Positions 1-6,793 are shown, counted from the first letter of the stretch. The stretch: DNA of 19,950 nucleotides from CAYMUN01 sp964393835 (GCA_964393835.1 CAYMUN010000014.1:1-19950); one strand, 5' to 3'. Program-made: numbers and translations. Notes: a model not told the origin generated them from the letters alone.

Positions 1-22
1 TTGGACAAATAAGCGGGCACCG

Positions 23-49
23 AAAAGCACCCCAATAGGGGTGTTTTTA
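23..49 (+). terminator. Rho-independent terminator of an upstream gene
   Basis: A 6-bp GC-rich stem (CACCCC at 28-33, GGGGTG at 38-43) with loop AATA is followed at once by five T residues (44-48) and preceded by an A-rich stretch. It probably ends a plus-strand gene that lies outside the window. Confidence 0.7.
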
Positions 50-79
50 TATGTCTGTGGATAAGTTTACGGTCAAGTG

Positions 80-108
80 TTGACAAAGTTAGAACAAAGG
101 CATAACAT
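80..108 (+). promoter_or_regulatory. Candidate sigma-70-type promoter upstream of rpmG region
   Basis: A perfect -35 TTGACA (80-85) is separated by 17 nt from TAACAT (103-108, 4 of 6 consensus). Transcription would start near 115 and would meet a terminator-like hairpin at 183-213 before reaching rpmG. Confidence 0.45.
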
Positions 109-114
109 AAGCGC

Positions 115-213
115 TTAGGAAAAGAATAAGACATAAAAATTATTCCGATCCTATTGTCCTTCTTGCAAGAAGAAAAACAAGGATACCGGTTTGATCAACC
201 GGTATTTTTGTTT
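115..213 (+). ncRNA. Possible structured leader or short RNA ending in an intrinsic terminator
   Basis: No credible ORF lies between the promoter at 80-108 and the terminator at 183-213. The region can fold: an outer stem 148-151/181-184 (ATCC/GGAT), then 154-157/177-180 (TTGT/ACAA), then a perfect hairpin 159-164/167-172. The outer stem shares bases 183-184 with the terminator stem, so the two would compete. It may be a roughly 100-nt small RNA or an attenuator ahead of rpmG. No known RNA family was recognised. Confidence 0.3.
183..213 (+). terminator. Intrinsic terminator or attenuator upstream of rpmG
   Basis: A 9-bp perfect stem (183-191 with 197-205; arm ATACCGGTT) closes a 5-nt loop and is followed by a T-rich run (TTTTGTTT, 206-213). 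It ends 46 nt before the rpmG start. A -10-like TACAAT lies just after it at 225-230 and could give rpmG its own promoter. Confidence 0.65.
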
Positions 214-259
214 CCAGGGCTATTTACAATCACTTTCACATCTGTTAGGATGTATATCT

Positions 260-460
260 ATGGCTAAAAAAGGCGACAAACGCAAGATTATCGGTATGAT
301 CTCTGAGGAGAGCGGCGAACGTATTTATTACACGACCAAAAACACCATGAATACCCCTGATAAATTATCGCTTAAAAAGTATAGTCCCAAATTGCGCCGC
401 CATGTCATCTTTACCGAGACCAAAAAGAATCTCGGCCGCAACGAAGCGCCAAAGCGCTAG
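260..460 (+). CDS. rpmG: Large ribosomal subunit protein bL33, cysteine-free form
   Basis: This 66-residue protein is a bL33 component of the 50S subunit. The family core is clear: a basic MAKKGDKR start, then YYTTKNTMNTPDKLSLKKY and RRHVIFTETKKN. The usual length is 50-65 residues. L33 comes in zinc-binding forms with two CxxC pairs and in zinc-free forms; here both pairs are gone (MISEES and YSPKLR at those places) and there is no cysteine at all, so it is a zinc-free type. The ATG at 260 is chosen because homology begins there and TTAGGA (245-250) sits 9 nt upstream; an in-frame extension back to 191 runs through the terminator hairpin and is not credible. The 3' end holds a small hairpin (445-449/454-458), and the convergent GH15 gene ends only 4 nt away. 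Confidence 0.93.
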   Translation: MAKKGDKRKIIGMISEESGERIYYTTKNTMNTPDKLSLKKYSPKLRRHVIFTETKKNLGRNEAPKR

Positions 461-464
461 GTCA

Positions 465-2399
465 CTACTGCTTTTTGCCGGTAGCCAAGTCGAGCAGGGT
501 GTTGACCAGCTCGGCGTGACTCCAGACAAGCGGCGTAACCCCTAGCGGGTCACCGGTTTCGGGATCAAACTGTTCGCTGAGGACACCACTGGGCAATTCG
601 TGTTGCAATGACCATTCTAGTAAGCCTTCGGCTTTTTTGGTCTGGCCGATAGTGGCGTAATACTGTGCCAGCCAGAGGGTACTGACAATCCAGGGGTTGC
701 CTTTAAACTGCCGTTTGGTGAGGAAGTAGTTATCGTTTTCGTAGCGCAGCACGCCACCGCTCGGCGAGGTATTAAGCAGGCGTTCTTCGATATGCCGGGC
801 CGTCGAAGTTAAACGTTCGTCATGCAGCAGTAGGCCGCTGTACATATACGGCCCATAGAGGCTGGAAATATCTAAGGTATCGTCGTAGCGCAGCTCGCCG
901 TTTTCTTGCAGCAGGAACCCTTTGCGGAAATATCCGTCCGGGTGGTAGAGCTTATCAAGATTACCACGAATATCGGCGGCGGCCTTGCTCCACTTGGTGG
1001 CGTAGGCCGGTTCGTCAAAGATAGCCGCCAGTTTAGCGGCAGTTTGCAGGCCGGCGATGACGGTACAAACCGTGTAAGTACTGGTTAGAAATTTTTCCTC
1101 CCAGAGATCATAGCTAGCATGGGGCAGACCGGTTTCGGTATCAACAAAACTAACCATGAAATTCGCCGCCGGACTAACAAAATTACGGTACAAGCCATGG
1201 ACGAATTCTTTATCTGCTTCATTAGTCTCAAAATATTCACCGATCATAAAAATTACGCTGGCCGTCTCGTCTTCTTGGATGGCTAATTCACGTTTGCGGC
1301 CGTGAACCAGCGGGTGCCAGGTACTGCCAATAGCCCGGTCTGGCTGGTACTTATGCATCAGGTAACCGTCGTGGTGCATGGTATCGCGGGCAAAATCAAA
1401 GAATGCTCGGGCTTCTTCGAAGTGGCCGAGGCGAATCAACGGCCACAGAGCATAGGCGGCGTCACGCGGCCAGCAATAACAGTAGTAATCCCGCCCATAG
1501 TTAAAGATACTGGAATCGCCGCTGGCCAGCACTGAACCCCGATCATCGCAGTGGGCCTTGATGATGAGCACGCTATGCTGCAGGCTGTGCTTATGGAAAT
1601 CGGGTATGACCACTTCGCCGCCGCCCAGCCATTGCTGCCAGTTTTGCCGGACATGACGCATCCGGTCGTCGAGATCCTGTCCCTTGAATTCCAGATGAAT
1701 GTCTTGGGCGTCACTTTGGCTGCTGGCGGCAACGACCCAGTAATCAATCGAAGCTCGCTGTCCGGCGTCTAACCGGCGCTGAAACCTGATGACACTGTCG
1801 ACGCCGCCATGCTCCACGGCATTACCGGAGAGTTCGCCATCGTCAGCATCCAGGAACGTGCCTGCTTTGCCCTCAATACCATAATTACCGACGGCGTATT
1901 GATCAAAATCCTGACCGTCAGCAAATTTACCGGCGATCAGTAAACAGTAGCGGCCCTTGTAATCCAAAATATAATGGTCATCCGGCACGTAAATCGCCGT
2001 ATCGGCCCGCCCGGCCCGTGAAATCTGGAATACCTGGTGCATAAACAACCGCACGTCACGGTCATGATCAGCGTCATTAGTGATGGTAATGTGCCGCAGC
2101 AAGGCATTGTAGCTGCTATCGACGTAATCTTGCAGGTGGAGGCTAATGGCCAGTTCGTCGGAATGCAAGGTGATATCGCTGACCAGGGCATCGGCTTCAA
2201 AGTCGACTTTTGCCTGCCAGCTGCCATCATCCGTCCACTTAAACTGGCCGTCGACCCAGACGCCGATTTTGTGCTGGCTGCTGCGGGCGTTGGTCAGGTT
2301 TTCGAGACCTACGTAAGGATAGTAAAAATCATGTACCAACCCATGTTCATCCAATCCGACAAATAATTGGCCGTTGCTTAAAACTACTGGCCGCCCCAT
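465..2399 (-). CDS. Glycoside hydrolase family 15 protein (glucoamylase/glucodextranase/trehalase type)
   Basis: This 644-residue enzyme should release glucose from the ends of alpha-glucans. Residues 1-260 form the beta-rich N-terminal domain of bacterial and archaeal GH15 enzymes; residues 265-640 form the (alpha/alpha)6 barrel. Visible catalytic-region motifs are YCWPRDAAY (308-316), IQEDET (374-379), YDLWEEKF (430-437) and LSEQFDP (607-613). By comparison with fungal glucoamylase, E434 of DLWEE is the likely general acid and E609 of SEQFD the likely base, so both catalytic residues are present. There is no signal peptide, so it acts in the cytoplasm. It is the last gene of the GT4-GH57-GH15 unit, 21 nt after the GH57 stop, with a strong AGAGGTGG ribosome binding site. 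Exact substrate (maltodextrin, dextran or trehalose) cannot be told from sequence. Confidence 0.92.
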   Translation of the reverse strand: MGRPVVLSNGQLFVGLDEHGLVHDFYYPYVGLENLTNARSSQHKIGVWVDGQFKWTDDGSWQAKVDFEADALVSDITLHSDELAISLHLQDYVDSSYNALLRHITITNDADHDRDVRLFMHQVFQISRAGRADTAIYVPDDHYILDYKGRYCLLIAGKFADGQDFDQYAVGNYGIEGKAGTFLDADDGELSGNAVEHGGVDSVIRFQRRLDAGQRASIDYWVVAASSQSDAQDIHLEFKGQDLDDRMRHVRQNWQQWLGGGEVVIPDFHKHSLQHSVLIIKAHCDDRGSVLASGDSSIFNYGRDYYCYCWPRDAAYALWPLIRLGHFEEARAFFDFARDTMHHDGYLMHKYQPDRAIGSTWHPLVHGRKRELAIQEDETASVIFMIGEYFETNEADKEFVHGLYRNFVSPAANFMVSFVDTETGLPHASYDLWEEKFLTSTYTVCTVIAGLQTAAKLAAIFDEPAYATKWSKAAADIRGNLDKLYHPDGYFRKGFLLQENGELRYDDTLDISSLYGPYMYSGLLLHDERLTSTARHIEERLLNTSPSGGVLRYENDNYFLTKRQFKGNPWIVSTLWLAQYYATIGQTKKAEGLLEWSLQHELPSGVLSEQFDPETGDPLGVTPLVWSHAELVNTLLDLATGKKQ

Positions 2400-2420
2400 A
2401 TTAATCCACCTCTTTATTCA

Positions 2421-3626
2421 TTATGCCAGACCTTTTTCGGCCAGCCGGAATTGCAGGTCACGGTAAGCGTTAATAAAATTGATGTAAGCCTCATACGGCG
2501 TGTCATAGGGGCTGAAATAAGCGTGTACGTCGCCGTCATTGAACCATTTGGTACACATATAGTAAAAATGGTCGGAGGTTTGCAGCTTGCGCCAGTCTTC
2601 GATCAACGCCAGGTCATTGCTGGCAATCACCGGGCCCTGCAAATCATACAGCGACTGAATAGAACTGGTCTGCATGGCATTGCCCAACCAGGCAGTCAGG
2701 TCGCGCTCGGTATCGGCCCAGGTCACCGTCTGGGGCATGTCCACCTGGTCGGTCGGCTCAAAGGAATCAATCGCCTGGCTGACAGTCATAAAGGTGTGAC
2801 CCTCGGTTTTTAGCCACTCTTTGGGCAAGTGCTCAAGGAAGTCAAAAATGCCTGATTCGTGCCACATGTGCTCGCCAAAGGTCTCGTAGTCCATAAACAG
2901 GTTAAAATTGGTGGCATTGACGTCTTCTGATAGCCAGTGCGAGAATTTGTCGGCGGTCAGCGGGTACTCTGCCCAGTTGCTGTCACCAAATCGGAAAGCG
3001 ATATCGTCGCTCAGCTTGTAGTTTTTCATCAGCAATCTGATCTGGTCAGTATAGGTGGGGCGATACACATAGTTGGGGCTGCGCCAGTTGAGCACCGGAT
3101 CCCAGCCCTCGGCCAAAATGCCTTTGTAGCCAGCCTTGTCCGCCCAAAAGGCCAGATCATTGTTGTAGGCCAGCTCGGTGTTGCGAAAGACCTGAGGCGT
3201 CTGTCCAAAGATTTCCTGTACTTTGCGGCGGTGCATGTCGACCTGCATTTCAAACTCGGCTCGCGAGTAGAAAAAGGCCAGGCTGTGGTGGTAGGTCTCG
3301 GCAACGATCTCGACCCGGCCGGTGGCGCACAGCTCCACAAATGACTGCAGAGCTTCTGGCGACCAACGCTCCAGCTGCTCGATGACGGTGCCAGTAATCG
3401 ACAAGCTGACCTTAAATTCCGGATTGTCACGGAGGATTTGTATCAGGCGGGCGTTGGTCGGCAGGTACGATTTCTCGGCTACTTTTTTGAGGTTACGCTC
3501 ATTGCTGGCGCCGGCCTCGTAGGCAGCATCAAAGTAGTCATGATTGACGCCGCTGTCAAAAACGGTGTAATGGCGGATACGGTAAGGCTGGTGGACATGC
3601 AGGTAGAGGACGATGGCTTTGCTCAT
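2421..3626 (-). CDS. Glycoside hydrolase family 57 protein (alpha-amylase/4-alpha-glucanotransferase-like)
   Basis: This 401-residue protein has the GH57 signature regions in order: HVHQP near the N-terminus (10-14), EIVAETYHHSLAF (106-118), FRNTELAYNN (147-156) with E151 as likely nucleophile, and FMDYETFGEH (244-253) with D246 as likely acid/base. GH57 enzymes cut or rearrange alpha-1,4-glucans with retention and include amylases, 4-alpha-glucanotransferases and branching enzymes. At about 400 residues this is a short, minimal-barrel member. No signal peptide is visible, so it is cytoplasmic. Its ATG overlaps the stop of the GT4 gene by 4 nt (ATGA), which implies translational coupling. Neighbours point to building or breaking down an internal glucan store; direction and linkage are inference. 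Confidence 0.92.
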   Translation of the reverse strand: MSKAIVLYLHVHQPYRIRHYTVFDSGVNHDYFDAAYEAGASNERNLKKVAEKSYLPTNARLIQILRDNPEFKVSLSITGTVIEQLERWSPEALQSFVELCATGRVEIVAETYHHSLAFFYSRAEFEMQVDMHRRKVQEIFGQTPQVFRNTELAYNNDLAFWADKAGYKGILAEGWDPVLNWRSPNYVYRPTYTDQIRLLMKNYKLSDDIAFRFGDSNWAEYPLTADKFSHWLSEDVNATNFNLFMDYETFGEHMWHESGIFDFLEHLPKEWLKTEGHTFMTVSQAIDSFEPTDQVDMPQTVTWADTERDLTAWLGNAMQTSSIQSLYDLQGPVIASNDLALIEDWRKLQTSDHFYYMCTKWFNDGDVHAYFSPYDTPYEAYINFINAYRDLQFRLAEKGLA

Positions 3627-4831
3627 GCCGCTGCTCCGGCTAAGTGCGACTGATACACTTGGTGTATCTTGTCACTGGCATCACTCCAGGACATTTTTTG
3701 GTATTCGCAGTAAGCGTTTGTCCAGAGCTCATCTCTCAGGACGTCATTTTGCATGACAGCAGTAATTTTATTGGCCATTTCACGCGTGTCCCAAAAATCA
3801 ACCTTCAGGCAATTATTGAGGACTTCGCTGATGCCGGATTGTTTGCTGACCAGTGCCGGTGTACCGTAGCCAACGGCCTCCAAAGGAGTTAAACCAAAAG
3901 GCTCTGACACCGAAGGCAGCACAAACAGGTCGCCGATCGCAAATGCGTCGCGCCAGTTTTTACCGCGCTGGAAATCAGTAAACAGCACATTAGCGCCGAT
4001 ACCCAGCTCCGCGGCCAGTTCAATCAGCTCATAGTATTGCTCGCCGCTGCCCACGATCAAAAAGAGCGTCTTAGGCTCGTGGTCGATGACGTCTTTGGCG
4101 GCCCGGAGCAAGTTTGGCAGGCCTTTTTGAATCGTTAGCCGACCCACATTGACCACTACCCGGTAACCCATGGCCTTCATTAGTGATAAGTAGTGGTAGG
4201 CGTTTTCGCCCTCCAGCGGCGTGGCCTCGCCGGCGGCGATGCTGTTGTGTACCACCTCTATCTTGTCGGTCGGTATGCCATAATCCTCAATAATTTTTTG
4301 CTTGGTACGGCCGCTGACCGCAATGATCCGGTCAGCCATGTGCAGCGAAGTCTCTTCGATCTCTCGCACCAGTGGGTTACCGGCGTGCAGGCTGCCAGCC
4401 CGGTCGGATTCCACGGAGTGGACGTGCAAGATAATGGGACACTGCTTGAGCGCTTTGACGCGCAGGGCAGCCCGAAACGTCAGCCAATCGTGGGCATGGA
4501 GGATATCAAACTCCTTGTGCTCGACCAAGGAGGCGACGGCTTCTTCGTACAGAGCTTGCTGATCATGGATGTTGAGCCAGGCTTCGCTACCGTCTTCGCG
4601 AATGTACTTGTAGCTGTCATAGGCGATACCAGAGCGTATCACGCTGGTAATACCCTGTGGATGGGCAGCCGTAATATCCATAAAATCAATGCCGTGGTCG
4701 GCCTGGTAGGGCAGGATGAATTCGATGTCGAGGTCTTTTTTGGAGAGGGCCTTGCAGAGCTGGTAACACGCGATTCCCAGTCCACCACTGTTATGGGGAG
4801 GCAGCTCCCACCCAAGCATCAGTATCTTCAT
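3623..4831 (-). CDS. GT4-family glycosyltransferase, glycogen/alpha-glucan synthase-like
   Basis: This protein of about 402 residues has the GT-B fold layout. The N-terminal half starts LGWELPPHNSGGLG (residues 6-19), the sugar-acceptor glycine-rich loop of GT4/GT5 enzymes, followed by HAHDW (112-116) and HVHSVESDR. The C-terminal half has NVGRLTIQKG (228-237) and the nucleotide-sugar EX7E motif in SEPFGLTPLEA (309-319; E310 and E318). It probably transfers glucose from a nucleotide sugar to an alpha-glucan, given the GH57 and GH15 genes downstream, but GT4 covers many acceptors. ATG at 4831 is preferred over the in-frame GTG at 4834, because the AGAGGG ribosome binding site abuts the GTG; even so the spacing to ATG is short. 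It is first in the operon. Confidence 0.88.
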   Translation of the reverse strand: MKILMLGWELPPHNSGGLGIACYQLCKALSKKDLDIEFILPYQADHGIDFMDITAAHPQGITSVIRSGIAYDSYKYIREDGSEAWLNIHDQQALYEEAVASLVEHKEFDILHAHDWLTFRAALRVKALKQCPIILHVHSVESDRAGSLHAGNPLVREIEETSLHMADRIIAVSGRTKQKIIEDYGIPTDKIEVVHNSIAAGEATPLEGENAYHYLSLMKAMGYRVVVNVGRLTIQKGLPNLLRAAKDVIDHEPKTLFLIVGSGEQYYELIELAAELGIGANVLFTDFQRGKNWRDAFAIGDLFVLPSVSEPFGLTPLEAVGYGTPALVSKQSGISEVLNNCLKVDFWDTREMANKITAVMQNDVLRDELWTNAYCEYQKMSWSDASDKIHQVYQSHLAGAAA

Positions 4832-4872
4832 CACCCTCTTTTTTTAAATAAACTTTTATTTTTCCTGCGCTC

Positions 4873-4944
4873 AGTATAGGTGTTATACCTCTATAGCACA
4901 AGCGTAATACTTCTAAAGTTTACCACACCCTCACCCTCTGTCAA
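4873..4944 (-). promoter_or_regulatory. Candidate promoters of the GT4-GH57-GH15 operon
   Basis: On the minus strand a perfect -35 TTGACA (4944-4939) has TAAACT (4922-4917) 16 nt downstream. A second candidate closer to the gene is TATACT (4878-4873), with a weak TTGTGC -35 (4901-4896) 17 nt upstream. A small inverted repeat, AGGTataacACCT, overlaps the second spacer and could be an operator. Which start is used is unknown. Confidence 0.4.
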
Positions 4945-4984
4945 ACACTTTTCACAACGATTTACAGCCCGATAGCATGGTGTG

Positions 4985-5113
4985 TCAGGGAGCAAAGACA
5001 GTAGCAACTGGGCTAATATATTGGAAAATGCCGATTTCCTGGGCTTTACGATATTTGAGGCCAAACATAAAGAAAATATTTGCCGCTATAAAGAGTGGGC
5101 CCGCTAGATAAGC
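4985..5113 (-). pseudogene. EamA/DMT transporter C-terminal fragment (gene remnant)
   Basis: A 42-codon open stretch (no start codon at its 5' end) reads ...AGPLFIAANIFFMFGLKYR then KAQEIGIFQYISPVATVFAP before TGA at 4987-4985. The pattern hydrophobic helix, LKY-x-KAQE-xG-x4-YISPV matches the last repeat of EamA/DMT-superfamily permeases, where an LGE-type motif and a last helix should follow; they do not, in any frame. Upstream, the frame runs 10 nt into the 3' end of the SRPBCC gene and stops at a TAA (5116-5114). This is best read as a leftover of a deleted transporter gene joined to the SRPBCC gene. The family match is by recognition of a short stretch only. Confidence 0.5.
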
Positions 5114-5604
5114 TTAAAATCTTCTGTCCTTGAATAGTGCAGGATTGATTTTACGCCCGTCTTCATCAGGTTTTTATACAGCGTGTGCATGAACACCCAC
5201 AACAACGGAGCTAGCAGCGGGTTTGTCGGCTGGAACGCATGGCTCCAGGTAACATGCGTGCCGCCGCTCGGCGTGGATTCAAACCACCACCGGCCTAGTC
5301 CGCGGGCTAGGATTTTGGAAAGCATCGGACTCTGGATGTCAGAAATCTCAAAATCAAAATAGGTTGGTCGCGTGATGGTCTTGATTTGTTCGGTGATGAC
5401 ACTATCGTCAGTCAGGGTTACCTTCCGCTGGTCGCCGGCGTGCTTCCAATCGCCCTCGAGCAGTTTGTAGCTCTTAAAGCCAGGCACCGGACCGGTCTTC
5501 AAGATGAATTTACTCGGCCCATTAATAGCGACCACCCAGTCGTAGGTCGTTTTGATATCTTGCGGGACGGTGAATTCCACGCTATTGCCGATGAGCCGAT
5601 CCAT
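5104..5604 (-). CDS. SRPBCC-domain (START/polyketide cyclase-like) protein
   Basis: This 166-residue protein resembles single-domain SRPBCC proteins, which form a deep hydrophobic ligand pocket. Features include the opening beta-strand (SVEFTVPQDIKTTYDWV, 8-24), central strands (YKLLEGDWKH; VITEQIKTITRPTYFDFEI) and the long C-terminal helix (residues about 125-160) after THVTWSHAFQPTNPL. The ligand is unknown. It has no signal peptide. There is no Shine-Dalgarno before ATG 5604; instead TGgTAGTAT (5619-5611) lies 6 nt upstream, which suggests a leaderless mRNA. Its stop overlaps the frame of the transporter fragment downstream, so the last few residues may have been acquired at the deletion joint. 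Confidence 0.75.
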   Translation of the reverse strand: MDRLIGNSVEFTVPQDIKTTYDWVVAINGPSKFILKTGPVPGFKSYKLLEGDWKHAGDQRKVTLTDDSVITEQIKTITRPTYFDFEISDIQSPMLSKILARGLGRWWFESTPSGGTHVTWSHAFQPTNPLLAPLLWVFMHTLYKNLMKTGVKSILHYSRTEDFKLI

Positions 5605-5610
5605 ACGCCC

Positions 5611-5619
5611 ATACTACCA
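5611..5619 (-). promoter_or_regulatory. Extended -10 promoter, SRPBCC gene (leaderless type)
   Basis: On the minus strand TGg-TAGTAT (5619-5611) ends 6 nt before the ATG (5604-5602). The expected start of transcription falls on or next to the A of ATG. No ribosome binding site is present. Confidence 0.4.
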
Positions 5620-5805
5620 CGCCGTGAGCCTGCACACCGGATAGATGTCAGGAATTGACCTTAAGATTTTTGGGAGGTACCTGTGTACCCTAGCAGCCCC
5701 GTTAAGGAGATTCAATCGAAGACTCTCGGGGAGCCTTTGGATCATGCTTATGCTTAACACCGTTTTATGACGAAACCCGAACCCATTTCTATGACGCAGT
5801 GAGAG

Positions 5806-5830
5806 AAACCTAAAGCAAGCTTTAGGTTTT
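5806..5830 (+). terminator. Terminator-like hairpin in sparse region
   Basis: A 10-bp perfect stem (AAACCTAAAG at 5806-5815, CTTTAGGTTT at 5820-5829) has loop CAAG and only a short T tail (5827-5830, partly in the stem). It could end a short plus-strand transcript or be a regulatory palindrome just upstream of the -10 box at 5842. Confidence 0.35.
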
Positions 5831-5838
5831 CCGAACTT

Positions 5839-5847
5839 TGACATAAT
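5839..5847 (+). promoter_or_regulatory. Extended -10 promoter before 48-codon ORF
   Basis: TGa-CATAAT (5839-5847) ends 6 nt before ATG 5854, the same spacing and form as the boxes before the SRPBCC, histidine kinase and GT2 genes. Confidence 0.35.
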
Positions 5848-5853
5848 ATTTTC

Positions 5854-6000
5854 ATGGGTTTACAAAACTTTATCGGGAGAGGTGCTGAGCAAAATGGGGA
5901 GTCATCGTGCCATGACCACGATGTGCCGCCTCTGGGATGGTATGCCGGTGCGCTTATAGAGCCTACAGACGAAGTGCCGGAGTTTCTAAACTTACTGTAG
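5854..6000 (+). CDS. Possible small protein, 48 residues, unrecognised
   Basis: The ORF begins MGLQNFIGRGAEQNGESS, continues CHDHDVPPLGWYAGALIEP and ends TDEVPEFLNLL. It is acidic and has an HDHDVPPLGW core that does not look random. There is no Shine-Dalgarno sequence, but an extended -10 box lies 6 nt upstream, so it could be expressed from a leaderless mRNA. It ends 4 nt before the convergent PQ-loop gene. No family was recognised. It may be a spurious ORF. Confidence 0.35.
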   Translation: MGLQNFIGRGAEQNGESSCHDHDVPPLGWYAGALIEPTDEVPEFLNLL

Positions 6001-6004
6001 GCAA

Positions 6005-6595
6005 CTATCCTGACGATTTTACAGTGGATGGTACCTGCTTACGCCGTACAACCAACATCACCGAAAATAGCGCATTGCTAACTGCCCAAGCAACAATCCA
6101 CGAAGCAGACAAAAATGTATAAGTTTCAACTGCCGCTAACGCTAGAAAAAATCGAATTGTGTTTGTAACATACAATGACAGTGTTTCGCTGTGTGGCTTG
6201 TGCCACGATTTGCGCACAGTTGGAATAAATGCCAATATATCGGCAACGATAACTAAGACTATTGAGATTATCGGTTGATTGGCGATGAGCCAAAAGCCGA
6301 TAGCAATAAGTGACAGGATTGCAACTATAGTATCTGATGTTGTTATGTCCTTTTTGCCGCTCTTAAGGCTCAAGAAAACAACGCCAATACACAGAAGTCC
6401 AGCGGCGGCAGTAACCCAAGTAGCAGGACCAGCACCGCCCTTGATTTGCAGAGCGACCAGTAGAATAGTCAGTAAACCCCAGAGCGACCAACTGTATACG
6501 TGCGGGTGTGTCTTGCCTTTCAGGATATCTCGGTAGTATGGAATATATGCGGCAAATGTCAGTACAACTGCAATAGCACCGAGGGCTTCTTTCAT
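6005..6595 (-). CDS. PQ-loop/SWEET-like multi-pass membrane protein
   Basis: This membrane protein of about 196 residues has six or seven hydrophobic segments. Two related stretches are visible: TFAAYIPYYRDILKGKTHPH with the following SWSLWG (about 13-40), and DILAFIPTVRKSWHKPHSET with the following TNTIRFF (about 117-147). Each has a proline in a helix followed by a basic loop, as in PQ-loop repeats of SWEET/SemiSWEET and lysosomal transporters. The substrate is unknown and the classical PQ pair is IP here. ATG 6595 is chosen over an in-frame TTG at 6604 because the TTG overlaps a perfect TATAAT box; the ATG lies 8 nt after that box and has no Shine-Dalgarno, so the mRNA is probably leaderless. 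Confidence 0.75.
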   Translation of the reverse strand: MKEALGAIAVVLTFAAYIPYYRDILKGKTHPHVYSWSLWGLLTILLVALQIKGGAGPATWVTAAAGLLCIGVVFLSLKSGKKDITTSDTIVAILSLIAIGFWLIANQPIISIVLVIVADILAFIPTVRKSWHKPHSETLSLYVTNTIRFFLALAAVETYTFLSASWIVAWAVSNALFSVMLVVRRKQVPSTVKSSG

Positions 6596-6603
6596 TGGCT
6601 GCA

Positions 6604-6612
6604 ATTATAACA
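6604..6612 (-). promoter_or_regulatory. Extended -10 promoter of PQ-loop gene (leaderless type)
   Basis: On the minus strand TGt-TATAAT (6612-6604) is a perfect extended -10 element 8 nt before ATG 6595. No good -35 is seen; an 8-bp palindrome (6626-6645) covers that position. Confidence 0.55.
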
Positions 6613-6625
6613 GGCTTTATCTGTT

Positions 6626-6645
6626 ACGTTTTGTTTGCAAAACGT
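6626..6645. promoter_or_regulatory. Palindrome at the -35 position of the PQ-loop promoter
   Basis: ACGTTTTG (6626-6633) and CAAAACGT (6638-6645) form a perfect 8-bp inverted repeat with a 4-nt spacer. It lacks a T run on the relevant strand, so it is not a good terminator for tRNA-Trp. Its place, 14 nt upstream of the -10 box, fits an operator. Confidence 0.3.
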
Positions 6646-6702
6646 GCCGGCTTGTTTACTGAGCCGCGCCGCGAAAGGGCCTAATTTTGATAAGTCGTAT
6701 TT

Positions 6703-6777
6703 TGGCAGGGGTACGTGGAATCGAACCACGATCTAGGGTTTTGGAGACCCTTATACTAACCGTTGTACTATACCCCT
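6703..6777 (-). tRNA. tRNA-Trp (anticodon CCA)
   Basis: On the minus strand the 75-nt sequence folds as a full cloverleaf: acceptor AGGGGTA/TACCCCT, D-stem GTAC/GTAT, anticodon stem AGGGT/ACCCT with loop CTCCAAA (anticodon CCA), T-stem CGTGG/CCACG with loop TTCGATT, discriminator G and an encoded CCA end (6705-6703). There is no intron. In many bacteria tRNA-Trp sits next to secE-nusG; here it is about 4 kb away on the opposite strand. Confidence 0.95.
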
Positions 6778-6793
6778 TTATCCAGCAAGTAAT

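Larger units (their letters stand above)
5605..6004. other. Sparse 400-bp region with hairpin and a possible small gene
   Basis: Between the SRPBCC and PQ-loop genes there is no gene with recognisable homology. The stretch holds the SRPBCC promoter at its left end, a strong inverted repeat (5806-5829), an extended -10 box (5839-5847) and a 48-codon ORF (5854-6000). A 41-codon ORF at 5645-5770 is present but unsupported. Confidence 0.5.

Noticed and set aside
191..259. N-terminal extension of L33 back to 191
   Set aside because: The extra 23 codons run through the terminator hairpin, and family homology and the ribosome binding site both point to ATG 260.
4193..4879. 228-residue plus-strand ORF
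   Set aside because: It lies antisense to the GT4 gene, which has clear family motifs; the ORF product shows no recognisable domain and is a shadow of codon bias.
5645..5770. 41-codon plus-strand ORF
   Set aside because: No ribosome binding site or -10 box at a useful distance and no recognisable sequence.
5614..5844. 76-codon minus-strand ORF
   Set aside because: No domain, low-complexity composition, and it runs through the promoter of the SRPBCC gene and the hairpin at 5806-5829.
6703..6777. Recoded UGA (tRNA-Trp with UCA anticodon)
   Set aside because: The anticodon is CCA and TGA ends several genes at the expected positions, so the standard bacterial code applies.
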